Shown: positions 17,097 to 27,058 of the stretch, piece by piece | Layout of the letters: the number at the start of each line of letters is the position of its first letter | How positions within the stretch are numbered: position 1 is the stretch's first letter | Assembly (NCBI GenBank): GCA_024743435.1 | Contig: JANSWO010000002.1 | Coordinates: 124,001-188,000, forward strand | Direction: 5' to 3' | DNA: 64,000 nt | Source of the DNA: Pseudomonadaceae bacterium | GTDB taxonomy: Bacteria > Pseudomonadota > Gammaproteobacteria > Pseudomonadales > Azotimanducaceae | Translations under genes and position numbers: made by a program | The notes under the pieces: model-generated | What the model saw: the letters and a program-made list of their open reading frames with translations, nothing else | The model's database searches: none | What the model was told of the DNA's origin: nothing

Positions 17097-17112
17097 CTGT
17101 ATAAATATACAG
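17097..17112 (-). promoter_or_regulatory. LexA (SOS) box
   Basis: CTGTATAAATATACAG is a CTGT-N8-ACAG palindrome with an AT-only centre, close to the consensus of gammaproteobacterial LexA. On the minus strand it covers the -10 region of a possible promoter with TTGCTT about 17 bases upstream, facing the small gene at 16849-17070. It also lies 184 bases before the rightward GST start, so control of that operon cannot be excluded. Confidence 0.7.
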
Positions 17113-17296
17113 CCTTTGAAGCAAGCTCCCCGACTCGCTTTCATGCGTTCGAACCCTGAGCGATCTTGGTCCGTAGCCTGCAACGCAGGCATACTGACCG
17201 CTTAAACACCCTGGGGAGGATGTGCCACATCCGCTGCTGATGGTTTTGCGCAAGTGCTGCAAACACCGTCTTAGCGGCGAGGTTTGGCCGGTTCAG

Positions 17297-18100
17297 ATGA
17301 CGATATTGCTTTACGACCACCCACTGTCGCCCTACGGGCAGAAAGTGAAGATTGCGCTGCTCGAGAAGGGCATCGGTTTTGAAACTCAGCTGCCAGGGGA
17401 CCTGGGTAGCGGTGCGCGCGCAGCTGACTTCGCGAGCGCCAGCCCGCGTGGCGAGGTGCCGGCGCTGGTAGACGGTGACGTCACCATTTTTGATTCCAGC
17501 ATCATCCTGGAATACATCGCGGACCGTTGGCCGGAGCCGGCCCTGCTACCAGAAGATCCCGCCGAGCGCGCTCGAGTGCGAATGCTCGAAGATGCGATGG
17601 ATACGCATGTCGAAGCCATTAGTTGGGGCTTGTCCGAGATTCGTAATTTTGGTCGCGCTGACGGCGAATTGGCAAAAAGCATAGAAGCCGCGGCGGCTGA
17701 TCAGATTGCGTCGTGGTACCGCTGGCTGGACAGTGAATTGGGTGAGCGACCGTACTTCAACGGCTCAGCTTTCGGCTGGGGTGATCTATGTGTGGCACCG
17801 TTTGTTAATGGGCTGGTCGGCTTTGGGTTTGTTCCCGACGGGCGGCTCGGTGCATGGCTTGCGATGGTTAACGAGCGCGACAGTGTCGCGCAGGTGACCG
17901 AAGCGGCGAAATCGTTAGCATTCGGTTCGGCGATAAGCCTTGATGCTGTTCGTGAATTGCTGGAATCCGGTCAATTCAAGCGGGAATACCGGGATCATCG
18001 CCTGGAGTGGATGATTGCAAGTGGTGGGCTCGATGTGGTGTTGACCGGGCTCGACAAAGGCAACATCCGGTTTAACGAACCCTTCGCCACTGACCATTGA
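17297..18100 (+). CDS. Glutathione S-transferase family protein, first gene before the ABC importer
   Basis: A 267-residue GST-fold protein. The thioredoxin-like domain begins MTILLYDHPLSPYGQKVKIALLEKG, followed by cis-Pro RGEVPALVDG and the IFDSSIILEYIADRWPEP glutathione-binding helix. The C-terminal helical domain includes YFNGSAFGWGDLCVAPF. The open frame begins at 17222; ATG 17297 fits the family N-terminus. A GGGGAGGA sequence at 17213-17220 has no suitably spaced start and may be fortuitous. The gene ends ten bases before livH, so it is probably co-transcribed with the importer and may act on the imported compound. Confidence 0.88.
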   Translation: MTILLYDHPLSPYGQKVKIALLEKGIGFETQLPGDLGSGARAADFASASPRGEVPALVDGDVTIFDSSIILEYIADRWPEPALLPEDPAERARVRMLEDAMDTHVEAISWGLSEIRNFGRADGELAKSIEAAAADQIASWYRWLDSELGERPYFNGSAFGWGDLCVAPFVNGLVGFGFVPDGRLGAWLAMVNERDSVAQVTEAAKSLAFGSAISLDAVRELLESGQFKREYRDHRLEWMIASGGLDVVLTGLDKGNIRFNEPFATDH

Positions 18101-18110
18101 GCCGACGCTT

Positions 18111-18980
18111 ATGGATGCTCTCCAGCTGCTTGTTGCCGGCGTCTCCCAGGGGTGCGTCTACGGACTGATCGCGCTCGGTTTTGTGTTGATCTACAAGGCC
18201 ACGGAAGTCGTCAACTTCGCCCAGGGCGAGCTGATGATGATCGGCGCGTTCATTGCCTACACCTTCATCAACATTCTCGCCTGGCCTTACTTCTATGGGG
18301 TGCTCGCCACGTTGTTGTCCATGGCGGTAATCGGCGTTGTGCTCGAGCGTCTTCTGATTCGGCCGATGCTGGGTGAGCCCCCTTTCGCGGTGCTCATGCT
18401 GACGATTGGCCTGGGCTTTCTGTTGCGGGCGGTCGCCGGCGCGATTTGGGGCGCCGAGCCGAAGACGCTGTCGACGCCCTATGCCTCAGACGTGCTGCAA
18501 CTGGGCGAGATTATCGTGGGCTACGGAAACCTGGCGATTGTCCTCGGTACCGGCGTGCTGTGCCTGGCGCTGTTTCTGTTCTTTCGCTATTCCCGGCTTG
18601 GCATCGCGATGCAGGCGGCCTCACAAAACCAGTTGGCTGCCGTGTATTCGGGTATTCCGGTGGCGAGGCTGGTTACGGGCGTCTGGGCGGTCTCTGCGTT
18701 GATTGCGGCGATTGCTGGTGTGCTCGTCGCTCCGGTATCGCTCATCGATCCGCAGATTGGATTCATTGGCGTGAAGGCGTTTGCCGCGGCGATTGTCGGT
18801 GGTTTCGGCTCACTGCCTGGTGCCATGGTGGGCGGCTTGCTAATCGGCATTGCGGAACAGTTTGCCGGGCTTTACCTGCCGCCGGGCTTCTCGGATGTGA
18901 CGGCCTATATCATTTTGCTGGTGATGTTGTTCGTTCGACCCCAGGGCATTTTTGCCAGCATGATGCAGAAGAAAGTCTGA
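18111..18980 (+). CDS. livH: Branched-chain-type ABC transporter permease LivH
   Basis: Inner-membrane permease of the LivH family, 289 residues with about eight membrane helices. Characteristic segments are QGCVYGLIALGFVLIYKATEVVNFAQGE, where the NFAQGE motif is diagnostic, and the EAA-like cytoplasmic loop near AAIVGGFGSLPGAMVGGLLIG. It pairs with LivM to form the channel. The next gene begins one base after the stop, so they are translated together. The substrate may be a carboxylate other than an amino acid, given the CoA ligase in the same run. Confidence 0.95.
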   Translation: MDALQLLVAGVSQGCVYGLIALGFVLIYKATEVVNFAQGELMMIGAFIAYTFINILAWPYFYGVLATLLSMAVIGVVLERLLIRPMLGEPPFAVLMLTIGLGFLLRAVAGAIWGAEPKTLSTPYASDVLQLGEIIVGYGNLAIVLGTGVLCLALFLFFRYSRLGIAMQAASQNQLAAVYSGIPVARLVTGVWAVSALIAAIAGVLVAPVSLIDPQIGFIGVKAFAAAIVGGFGSLPGAMVGGLLIGIAEQFAGLYLPPGFSDVTAYIILLVMLFVRPQGIFASMMQKKV

Positions 18981-18981
18981 G

Positions 18982-20058
18982 ATGCGCTTCCTTAAGAAAA
19001 CCCGTTACGAGCAGGACATCGCACTGCTGGAACACAATGGCCAGCGCTTCTGGTATGGCCTGCTTCTACTGCTGGTTCTGGGCGCGCCGTTTCTCATCGA
19101 TGGTTTCTACTTGGGTGAGCTGTCACTCGTCGCGATCTACGCAATCGCCGGCTGCGGCCTGATGCTGCTGGTTGGCTTTACCGGCCAGGTCAGCCTCGGC
19201 CATGCGGCCTTTCTCGCGATCGGCGCTTACTGCCACACGTGGTGTCTGGGAGCGGGTGTGCCGTTGCTGCCATCGTTACTCATTGCGATGTCACTGTCCG
19301 CCGCTGCCGGAATGATTGTGGCGCTGCCAGCGTTGCGTATGACCGGGATCTATCTGGCTGTTGCGACACTGGCGTTTGCCGTCATCGTCGAGCAGGGCAT
19401 CGCGCATTGGGAATCCGTGACCGGCGGCTATCGAGGACTGGCGGTTCCCGACGCATCGCTGTTTGGCCTGTCGGTGACAGACACAACGTTTTTCTACTAT
19501 TTCTGCGTTGCGCTCATGTTGCTGGCCACGCTTGCCCTGTTAAATCTGTTGCGCTCGCCGACGGGTCGCGCGTTTGTCGCGATTCGTGATTCCGAGACGT
19601 CGGCTCAGGGCATGGGTATCGGGCTTGCTCGTTACAAGACGCTGGCGTTTGCACTGTCCGCGGCGCTTACGGGTCTGGCCGGTGGGCTGCTCGCGCACAA
19701 GATTGGCTACCTCGCTCCCGATGCTTTCAACCTCATCATGTCGATTCAGTTACTGCTGATGGTGGTTGTGGGTGGCCTCGGTTCTATTCACGGCATCTTT
19801 TACGGCGCGCTCTTTCTAGGCTTCCTGCCCCAGGGCATTGCGCTGTTGCGAGATGCCTTGCCGCCAGCGCTGGCAAATATCCCTGGGCTCGAACCAGGCA
19901 TCTTCGGCGCGTTGTTGATTCTCATGCTGATTGTCGAACCGGATGGGCTGTATGGCCGCTGGCTGAAGATCCGGCAGTATCTGGATGAGTTTCCGCTGTA
20001 TCGGGCGAAAACCCACAAGCGCCAGAAGCAGTTCCTGCGCACGGAGCGGCTGCGATGA
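18982..20058 (+). CDS. livM: Branched-chain-type ABC transporter permease LivM
   Basis: Second permease subunit, 358 residues with about ten helices. Family features are GQVSLGHAAFLAIGAY, the ALPALRMTGIYLAVATLAFA segment, the FVAIRDSETSAQGMGI cytoplasmic loop that docks the ATPases, and VVGGLGSIHGIFYGALFLG. A basic C-terminal tail follows the last helix. It overlaps livG by four bases (ATGA), giving translational coupling. Confidence 0.95.
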   Translation: MRFLKKTRYEQDIALLEHNGQRFWYGLLLLLVLGAPFLIDGFYLGELSLVAIYAIAGCGLMLLVGFTGQVSLGHAAFLAIGAYCHTWCLGAGVPLLPSLLIAMSLSAAAGMIVALPALRMTGIYLAVATLAFAVIVEQGIAHWESVTGGYRGLAVPDASLFGLSVTDTTFFYYFCVALMLLATLALLNLLRSPTGRAFVAIRDSETSAQGMGIGLARYKTLAFALSAALTGLAGGLLAHKIGYLAPDAFNLIMSIQLLLMVVVGGLGSIHGIFYGALFLGFLPQGIALLRDALPPALANIPGLEPGIFGALLILMLIVEPDGLYGRWLKIRQYLDEFPLYRAKTHKRQKQFLRTERLR

Positions 20059-20837
20059 GCCTGCTGTCGGTACGTGAATTATCCCTGTCTTTTGGCGGCG
20101 TTCGCGCCCTCAGTGATCTCAGCTTTGATGTCGAGAAGGGTGAGGTGTTCAGCATCATTGGCCCGAACGGCGCGGGCAAGACCACGATCTTTAATCTGAT
20201 CTCGCGCCTGTACGAGCCCGATTCCGGCCGCATTGTCTTTGCGGGCGAGGAGATGACCAAGCTGCCGGCTCACCGAATTGCGGCACAGGGCATTGCTCGG
20301 ACGTTCCAGAACACGGAGCTGTTCGAGCATGCGAGCGTTCTGGACAACCTCTTGATCGGTTGCCACGTTCACCGTCAGACCTCGCTTTTTTCGCAGATGC
20401 TGTTCCTGCCCTCGGTGCGTCGGCAGGAGCTTGCGTTTCGCAAAGTCGCCGAGGATGTGATCGATCTGTTGGATCTGGCCGCCTGGCGGCACCAGGTCAT
20501 CGAAGGGCTGCCCTATGGCGTTCGCAAAATGGTCGAGATTGCGCGCGCGCTGTGTGTGCAGCCGTCGCTATTGTTGCTCGACGAGCCCTCGTCGGGGCTC
20601 AACCCCGAAGAGACAGAAGACCTCGCTTTTTGGCTTGAAGATATCAATGAAGAGCTGGGCATTACCGTGCTGATGGTAGAGCACGATATGAATCTCGTGG
20701 CGCAGGCATCGGACCGGGTACTCGCAGTCGCTGATGGTCAGTTTCTCGCCCTGGGTACGGCGGACGAAGTTCGTTCTCACCCTGATGTGCAGCGCGCTTA
20801 TCTCGGCGACGCTGCGGATTCCGGGGCCCAGGCATGA
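20055..20837 (+). CDS. livG: Branched-chain-type ABC transporter ATP-binding protein LivG
   Basis: Cytoplasmic ATPase of the importer, 260 residues. Walker A is GPNGAGKTTIF, the Q-loop region is GIARTFQNTELF, Walker B is LLLLDEPSSGLNPEE and the switch His is in MVEHDMNLV. The ABC signature is degenerate: the segment GLPYGVRKMVEIARAL replaces the common LSxGQ-type motif, with YGVRKMVEIAR at the position seen in LivG relatives. It overlaps livM and livF by four bases each. Confidence 0.95.
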   Translation: MSLLSVRELSLSFGGVRALSDLSFDVEKGEVFSIIGPNGAGKTTIFNLISRLYEPDSGRIVFAGEEMTKLPAHRIAAQGIARTFQNTELFEHASVLDNLLIGCHVHRQTSLFSQMLFLPSVRRQELAFRKVAEDVIDLLDLAAWRHQVIEGLPYGVRKMVEIARALCVQPSLLLLDEPSSGLNPEETEDLAFWLEDINEELGITVLMVEHDMNLVAQASDRVLAVADGQFLALGTADEVRSHPDVQRAYLGDAADSGAQA

Positions 20838-21601
20838 GTGATCTGCTGACGCTGAGTAACGTGGAAACCTATTACGGCCCGGTGATGGCGATACGCGGCG
20901 TCTCCATGACCGTGCGAACGGGCGACGTGACCTGTCTGCTTGGCGCCAACGGTGCGGGCAAAACCACGGTGCTGAAAACCATCAGCGGTGCAATGGAACC
21001 GCAGAAAGGCGAGATACTGTTCAACGGTGAATCCCTCAAAGGGCTCGCGCCGGATGTCATCGCGCGCCGTGGTATCGCCCATGTACCCGAGGGTAGGGAG
21101 GTGTTCGCGTTTCTCTCGGTTGAAGACAACTTGAAAATGGGCGCGTACAGCCGACGCGACTCGCGCGTTGCGAGCGACCTAGCGCTTGTTTACGACTACT
21201 TTCCCGTGTTGCGGGACAAGCGTCGGCAAAGCGCGGCGCTGCTCTCCGGTGGCCAGCAGCAGATGTTGGCGATCGGCCGCGCGCTCATGTTGCGGCCACA
21301 ACTGATGTTGCTGGATGAGCCGTCTCTTGGCTTGTCGCCCAAACTGGTCGCAGAGATTGCCGACATCATCGTGCGACTGAATCAGGAGCAGGGCGTTACG
21401 GTCCTGCTGGTTGAACAGAATGCTGCCATGGCGCTGTCCCGTTCAGACTTTGGCTATGTACTCGAAAACGGCCGGATCGTTATGGAAGACAAAGCAGCGG
21501 TGCTCGCGGATGCGCCCGATGTTCAGGAGTTCTATCTCGGCATGAAAGACGACGGTGTCCGGGGTGGTCGGCGCTGGAAGAAGCGGAAGACCTGGCGATG
21601 A
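20834..21601 (+). CDS. livF: Branched-chain-type ABC transporter ATP-binding protein LivF
   Basis: Second ATPase subunit, 255 residues. Walker A is GANGAGKTTVLK, the signature is LLSGGQQQMLAIGRAL, Walker B is LMLLDEPSLGLSPKL and the switch region is LLVEQNAAMAL. Compared with typical LivF (about 235 residues) it has a basic C-terminal extension ending GGRRWKKRKTWR. It overlaps the CoA ligase gene by four bases, so transport and CoA activation are made together. Confidence 0.95.
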   Translation: MSDLLTLSNVETYYGPVMAIRGVSMTVRTGDVTCLLGANGAGKTTVLKTISGAMEPQKGEILFNGESLKGLAPDVIARRGIAHVPEGREVFAFLSVEDNLKMGAYSRRDSRVASDLALVYDYFPVLRDKRRQSAALLSGGQQQMLAIGRALMLRPQLMLLDEPSLGLSPKLVAEIADIIVRLNQEQGVTVLLVEQNAAMALSRSDFGYVLENGRIVMEDKAAVLADAPDVQEFYLGMKDDGVRGGRRWKKRKTWR

Positions 21602-23430
21602 CGGATGCTGCTGCGAACGCTTTGATGATCGACGGCGAAAAGACCGTTAGCGCGCTGTTCGCTCGACGCGTTGAAGAAGATGCCGGCAAGGTTGCCCTGC
21701 GTGAGAAAGACTTTGGCGTCTGGAACGAGTATTCCTGGGCTGACTGGGGCGAACGTGCCAGCGCCGTTGCGCACGGACTTTGGCACCTGGGACTGCAGCG
21801 GGGCGAGGTGTGCTCGGTTGCGGCTGAGGTGTGTAAGGAGTGGCTGTTCGCGGACTTGGGCATCATTACGGCGGGCGCCGTCACTAACGGTGTGTATCCA
21901 ACTGACGCATCGAATCAGGTTGAGTACCTCATCAACGATTCCGGCAGCACGTTCTATTTCGCCGAGAACGAAGAACAGCTCGACAAGGTGCTCGAGGTCA
22001 GAGCGAATACGCCCTCACTGCGCTACATCATCATCTTTGATATGGAAGGCCTGCGGCATCTCGATGATCCGATGTGCCTGAGCTTTGATGCACTGCTCGA
22101 GCTCGGCCGACGCCACCGGGAGCAAGCACCATCGATGTGGCAGGAGTCCATCGATCAGGCGAGCCCCGACGATCTGATGATCCTCACCTATACCTCAGGG
22201 ACTACCGGGCCACCGAAAGGCGCCATGATCTCCCAGCGCAATATGTTGTTCATGATGGCGAACCTAACGGATTGCCTCGGCTTCGATGAGCACGATGAGC
22301 AGCTTGGTTTTCTACCCATCGCCCATGTCGCCGGACGCATGTTCTACGTGTTCAGTCTCATCGCCTCGCGCAGCCTGGTGAACCTGATCGAGGATCCGGA
22401 AACGGCCATGTCGGATCTGCAGGAGGTTGCTCCCAGTGTGCATTTCGCCGTGCCGCGAGTGTGGGAGAAACAGTATTCGATGATTGCCATCAAGCTGAAG
22501 GAAGGCACCGCGTTCGGGCGCTGGGCGTTTGCGCGCGCACTGCGCTCCGGTGAGGCCATTGCCCGCCACGCGTTGGCGGGTGAGCGCGCAGGCCTGTTGG
22601 CGCGGGCGCGACACCTGCTTTGGGACAAGTTGGTGTTACGCAATGTGCGAATCCTGCTCGGTATCAATTCCGCTCGCTGGCTATCGACGGCCGCCGCCCC
22701 GATCGCGCCAGACCTCATTGCCTGGTACTGGGCGCTGGGCAGGCCGATGTATGAGATCTATGGGCAGACCGAATGCACCGGCATCGCGACGGCAAACCGG
22801 CCTGGTGCTACCCGCCTGGGCAGCATCGGCAAAGCCTGTATGGAGACAGACGTTGTGCTCAGTGAGGCCGGCGAGATTCTGATACGCGGACCTGGTGTGA
22901 TTGCGGGTTATTGGAATAAGCCGGAGAAGACGGCTGAAACCATTCGTGATGGCTGGTTGCATACCGGCGATGTAGGACGAGTTGATGAAGACGGCTATCT
23001 GACCATCGTCGATCGGATGAAGGACATCATCATCACCGCTGGTGGCAAGAACATCACGCCCAGCGAAATTGAAAACCAGCTGAAGTTCTCGCCTTTCGTA
23101 TCGGATGCCGTTGTCGTGGGTGATCGCCGTCCCTACCTCACCTGTCTTGTGATGATTGATCTGGATAACGTTACGAAGTTCGCGCAGGACAACAATGTTC
23201 CGTTCACCAACTACACCAGCTTGTGTCATGCCGAGGCCGTTGTTGAACTGATCGGTCAGGAGGTGGAAGCTGTGAACAGCCGGTTTGCGCGGGTTGAGAC
23301 GGTGAAGAAGTTCCGCTTGATAGACCAACTGCTGGATGCCGAAGACGAAGAGCTGACGCCAACGATGAAACTCAAACGCAAGGTGGTGAACGAGAAGTAC
23401 GCGGAGCTGATCGAGGCGATGTATCGATAG
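21598..23430 (+). CDS. Long-chain fatty acid CoA ligase-like AMP-binding enzyme
   Basis: ATP-dependent acyl-CoA synthetase of 610 residues in the ANL superfamily, close in plan to FadD15/FAA1-type ligases. Motifs are the phosphate loop YTSGTTGPPKGA, QTECTGI in the A5 region, GWLHTGDVGRVDEDGYL and DRMKDIIITAGGKNITPSEIE. It would activate a carboxylic acid imported by the ABC transporter, although the acid's identity is unknown. It lies between livF and the binding-protein gene and overlaps livF by ATGA. Transporter-coupled ligases of this type are common in catabolic operons. Confidence 0.93.
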   Translation: MTDAAANALMIDGEKTVSALFARRVEEDAGKVALREKDFGVWNEYSWADWGERASAVAHGLWHLGLQRGEVCSVAAEVCKEWLFADLGIITAGAVTNGVYPTDASNQVEYLINDSGSTFYFAENEEQLDKVLEVRANTPSLRYIIIFDMEGLRHLDDPMCLSFDALLELGRRHREQAPSMWQESIDQASPDDLMILTYTSGTTGPPKGAMISQRNMLFMMANLTDCLGFDEHDEQLGFLPIAHVAGRMFYVFSLIASRSLVNLIEDPETAMSDLQEVAPSVHFAVPRVWEKQYSMIAIKLKEGTAFGRWAFARALRSGEAIARHALAGERAGLLARARHLLWDKLVLRNVRILLGINSARWLSTAAAPIAPDLIAWYWALGRPMYEIYGQTECTGIATANRPGATRLGSIGKACMETDVVLSEAGEILIRGPGVIAGYWNKPEKTAETIRDGWLHTGDVGRVDEDGYLTIVDRMKDIIITAGGKNITPSEIENQLKFSPFVSDAVVVGDRRPYLTCLVMIDLDNVTKFAQDNNVPFTNYTSLCHAEAVVELIGQEVEAVNSRFARVETVKKFRLIDQLLDAEDEELTPTMKLKRKVVNEKYAELIEAMYR

Positions 23431-23555
23431 CGCCCTGCGCTCACGCGGCAACGAGAGCTGCAGTTGTGTGGTTGTATTCATTGTCTGTCTCTCTCTAACG
23501 TTCAGCGCTCGCGCAGAATTTGCGAGTACGCAATTCAACATCAATGGAGTTCTAA

Positions 23556-24767
23556 ATGAGATCGATCGACTGTCTGTCTAACCCTCGAGCCACGCTGTTG
23601 TGGATAGGCGCCGCATTGTTGGCGGGGTGCGGTGGCGGGGAGTCGGCTAATACGGGCAGCCCCGGTGAGCCTTCAGTGCGCGGAGTCAGCGATACTGAGA
23701 TTGTGGTTGGAAGCCATACTGACCTGTCCGGCCCGGTCGCGATCTGGGGGGTAGGCACAATCAATGCCGCGCGCATGTTGTTTGATGAGGTTAACGAAGC
23801 GGGTGGCGTGCACGGACGAACGATTCGCTTCGTCGTGGAGGACACCTCCTATCAAGTGCCGCGCGCCATTCAGGCCGCCAACAAACTGATCAATCGGGAC
23901 AAGATTTTCGCCATGCTGCTGCCGACCGGTACGCCGACGACAAACGCGGTGATGACCAAGCAGATTGAAGCCGGTGTGCCGAACCTTTTCCCTGTCAGTG
24001 GCGCGCGCTCGATGGTTGATCCGGCGCACCCACTTAAGTTTACCCAGCGAGGCATCTACTACGACGAAGTCCGCGCCGCAGTTCGCTACTTCCTGGATCA
24101 GGGCAAACAAGTGCCGTGTGTGATCTACCAGGACACGGACTATGGTCAGGAGATTCTGGACGGTGCCCGGGATCAGGCCGCCGCCATGGGCGCAAGCATT
24201 GCGCAAACCTCAGCGCACAAACCCACGGAGACGGAGTTCACGGCAGCGATCCTGCGTCTGCGCAATGCCGGCTGTGATCTGGTGCTGATGGGTACGGTGC
24301 ACCGGGATACGGTGCTGGTACTGGATGCGGCGCGCAAGGCCGGGTGGGACGATGTTGCCTGGGTTGGTAACAACGCCGCCTACGGCCAGGTCGTCGCAGA
24401 CAATGAAAGCGGCGAGGGGTATTACGCGTTTGTGCACATCGCCAAGTTTTACCCCGATAGCGAGATGAGCGATGCAATGCGTCAGTGGTGGCAGCGCTAC
24501 GAGGCTCGCTATGGTGAGGAGCCCGGTATTGCAGCAATGGAGGGGCAACGCGGTGCAGCGCTCTTTATTAAGGCCCTCGAGATTGCCGGGCGCGACCTTA
24601 CGGTCGAGTCGTTGATTGCCGCGCTCGAAAGCATCACGCAATACGAAGACATGTTTGGTTACCAGGTGTCTTTTGGCCCTGATGACCACAAAGGAGTGAG
24701 CGCATCGACGCTGTCCCAGGTGCGCGATGGTCGTTGGGAGACTCTAGCCGAATCGATCAGCTTCTAG
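23556..24767 (+). CDS. Branched-chain-type ABC transporter substrate-binding lipoprotein
   Basis: Periplasmic-binding protein of the LivK family, 403 residues. The signal peptide ends in lipobox LLAGC, so it is a lipoprotein, unlike the soluble E. coli LivK. The mature part starts with the family's VSDTEIVVGSHTDLSGPVA and contains NEAGGVHGRTIRFVVEDTSYQ. GGAG lies seven bases before ATG 23556. It follows the CoA ligase by 125 bases, so it may also have its own promoter. It completes the importer encoded upstream. Confidence 0.93.
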   Translation: MRSIDCLSNPRATLLWIGAALLAGCGGGESANTGSPGEPSVRGVSDTEIVVGSHTDLSGPVAIWGVGTINAARMLFDEVNEAGGVHGRTIRFVVEDTSYQVPRAIQAANKLINRDKIFAMLLPTGTPTTNAVMTKQIEAGVPNLFPVSGARSMVDPAHPLKFTQRGIYYDEVRAAVRYFLDQGKQVPCVIYQDTDYGQEILDGARDQAAAMGASIAQTSAHKPTETEFTAAILRLRNAGCDLVLMGTVHRDTVLVLDAARKAGWDDVAWVGNNAAYGQVVADNESGEGYYAFVHIAKFYPDSEMSDAMRQWWQRYEARYGEEPGIAAMEGQRGAALFIKALEIAGRDLTVESLIAALESITQYEDMFGYQVSFGPDDHKGVSASTLSQVRDGRWETLAESISF

Positions 24768-24817
24768 CCTGCCGCCCGATCGCGAGTTCATAACTGCCAG
24801 TGGCTCGCGCAGGCCGG

Positions 24818-24823
24818 TATACT
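24818..24823 (+). promoter_or_regulatory. Possible -10 box of glcB
   Basis: TATACT, one mismatch from the -10 consensus, lies 34 bases before the malate synthase start. No good -35 hexamer stands 16-18 bases further upstream. Confidence 0.3.
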
Positions 24824-24857
24824 CGCGTTTTTGGTACATAGATTCGCGAGGAAAGAA

Positions 24858-27026
24858 ATGACAGAGCGCGTAACACGCAGTGGCCTGGCCGTCGCCCGGG
24901 TGATCGACGATCTTGTCAGCAATACGCTGATACCGGGCACCGGCGTGGATGTGGATGCGTTTTGGGCATCATTCGCGGCGATCGTTGCTGACCTGACGCC
25001 GGTTAATCGCGCGTTGTTGGCTCGCCGGGATGAACTGCAGGCACAGATCGACGATTACGTTTCCGGCAAAAAAGGCGCGACCTGGGATGCCCAGGCCTAT
25101 AAATCGTTCCTCACAGAGATTGGCTACCTGGTAGCGGAGGGGGACGATTTTGAGATTGTCACTGACAATGTAGACCCGGAGATCGCAACCATTCCTGGCC
25201 CGCAACTCGTGGTGCCTGTTATGAATGCGCGTTATGCACTGAATGCGGCGAACGCCCGTTGGGGCAGTTTGTACGATGCTCTGTACGGCACGGATATCCT
25301 GCCGGAAGGCCCGGGAACGGAGAAAGGCTCAAGCTACAACCCCGGTCGTGGTGCACTGGTGGTCGCGCGGGTCGCGGAGCTCCTCGATGAGATGGTGCCG
25401 CTGGCAGACGGCAGTCACGCTGATGCAACGGCCTATGCGGTTGACTCAGGGTCTCTAGTTGTCGAGCTGGGCAGCAAACGCTCTGGGCTGGCTGACTCGG
25501 CTCAATTCGTCGGCTTTGTCGGCGATGCAGGCGCGCCTTCCGCAGTTCTGCTCAAGCACAACCACCTGCATCTCGATATCCAGATCGATGCCTCACATCC
25601 AGTCGGCTCGGCGCATGCGGCCGGTGTAAAAGATGTTCTGATGGAATCGGCCATCACGGTCATTCAGGACTGCGAAGACTCAGTGGCGGCGGTGGATGCG
25701 GACGACAAAGCAGTTGTGTATGGCAACTGGTACGGCCTGATGAGCGGTACGCTCAAGGAAACCATGGAGAAGGGTGGCCGCACCATCGAGCGCGTGCTGG
25801 CACCTGATCGCCACTATACGGCGGCTGACGGCGCTAGCCTTACGTTGCCTGGCCGTGCCCTGATGCTGGTTCGCAACGTGGGCCATCTCATGACGAATGA
25901 CGCCATTCTCGACGCCAGCGGCGACGAGGTTTTTGAGGGCGTCATGGACGCCATGATCACGGCGCTCGCCTCCCTGCACGATCTGAAGCAGATCGGCGAT
26001 CTGCGTAATTCGCGCAGTGGCAGCATGTACATCGTGAAGCCCAAGATGCATGGTCCGGAAGAGGTGGCATTCACCTGCACGCTGTTTGCTCGGGTGGAGG
26101 ATGCGCTGGGACTCGATCGCAATACGCTTAAAGTCGGCATCATGGATGAGGAGCGGCGCACAACCGTCAACCTCAAAGAATGTATCCGCGTTGCCAAGGA
26201 GCGCGTGGTTTTCATTAACACGGGTTTTCTGGATCGAACCGGCGATGAGATCCACACCTCCATGTTACTGGGGCCGGTTCTACCCAAGGAAGCAATCAAA
26301 GGCGAAGCCTGGATTCGCGCCTACGAAGACTGGAACGTCGACATGGGCCTGGAAGCCGGCTTCAGCGGCCGCGCCCAGATTGGCAAAGGCATGTGGCCCA
26401 AGCCCGATGAAATGGCTGAGATGCTGGAGGTGAAGATTGGCCACCCGATGGCGGGTGCGAATTGCGCGTGGGTACCATCGCCGACCGCAGCAACGCTGCA
26501 CGCGATTCACTACCATCGCGCGGATGTGCTCGATGTCCAGAGTGAACTGAAAGCGCGCGCTCGTGCGAGCCTTGACGACATCCTCACGATTCCATTACTC
26601 GGCGGCAAGAACCTGTCCGCCGCCGAGGTGAAAGCAGAGCTGGATAACAACTGCCAAGGTATTCTCGGCTACGTCGTGCGCTGGATTGATGCGGGTGTCG
26701 GCTGTTCCAAAGTGCCTGATATTAATGACGTTGGGCTGATGGAGGATCGTGCGACGCTGCGCATCTCATCCCAGCACATCTGCAACTGGCTGGAGCATGG
26801 CATTGTCAGTGAGGCTCAGGTGCGCGAAGCGCTCGAGCGCATGGCCGCGGTGGTCGATGCTCAGAACGCAGGCGATGCGCAGTATCAGAACATGGCGCCT
26901 GATGTAGACAAAAGCGTTGCATTTCAGGCGGCCTGCGATTTGATTTTCCTGGGTAAAGAGCAGCCGAACGGGTACACCGAACCGGTATTGCATCGTCGCA
27001 GACGTGAGCGCAAAGCCCAGGGTTGA
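24858..27026 (+). CDS. glcB: Malate synthase G
   Basis: Condenses glyoxylate with acetyl-CoA to give malate in the glyoxylate or glycolate pathway. The 722 residues match isoform G (about 723) rather than the shorter isoform A. Recognisable segments are [17 protein letters not shown], the active-site region [43 protein letters not shown] and [23 protein letters not shown] 24858 is chosen because GAGGAAAG precedes it; the frame opens nine codons earlier. No isocitrate lyase is nearby, so glyoxylate may come from glycolate or other C2 sources. A terminator follows. Confidence 0.97.
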   Translation: MTERVTRSGLAVARVIDDLVSNTLIPGTGVDVDAFWASFAAIVADLTPVNRALLARRDELQAQIDDYVSGKKGATWDAQAYKSFLTEIGYLVAEGDDFEIVTDNVDPEIATIPGPQLVVPVMNARYALNAANARWGSLYDALYGTDILPEGPGTEKGSSYNPGRGALVVARVAELLDEMVPLADGSHADATAYAVDSGSLVVELGSKRSGLADSAQFVGFVGDAGAPSAVLLKHNHLHLDIQIDASHPVGSAHAAGVKDVLMESAITVIQDCEDSVAAVDADDKAVVYGNWYGLMSGTLKETMEKGGRTIERVLAPDRHYTAADGASLTLPGRALMLVRNVGHLMTNDAILDASGDEVFEGVMDAMITALASLHDLKQIGDLRNSRSGSMYIVKPKMHGPEEVAFTCTLFARVEDALGLDRNTLKVGIMDEERRTTVNLKECIRVAKERVVFINTGFLDRTGDEIHTSMLLGPVLPKEAIKGEAWIRAYEDWNVDMGLEAGFSGRAQIGKGMWPKPDEMAEMLEVKIGHPMAGANCAWVPSPTAATLHAIHYHRADVLDVQSELKARARASLDDILTIPLLGGKNLSAAEVKAELDNNCQGILGYVVRWIDAGVGCSKVPDINDVGLMEDRATLRISSQHICNWLEHGIVSEAQVREALERMAAVVDAQNAGDAQYQNMAPDVDKSVAFQAACDLIFLGKEQPNGYTEPVLHRRRRERKAQG

Positions 27027-27058
27027 GGTAGCTCAACGCTCCTGATTCAGACGTGATT

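Noticed and set aside
17213-17240. Strong GGGGAGGA ribosome-binding-like site as evidence for a longer GST
   Set aside because: The nearest starts are one base or about twenty bases away. A very short frame from ATG 17220 ends after six codons, and the GST family start is at 17297.
22681-23544. 287-codon leftward frame opposite the CoA ligase
   Set aside because: Antisense shadow of a gene with all ANL motifs; no recognisable fold.
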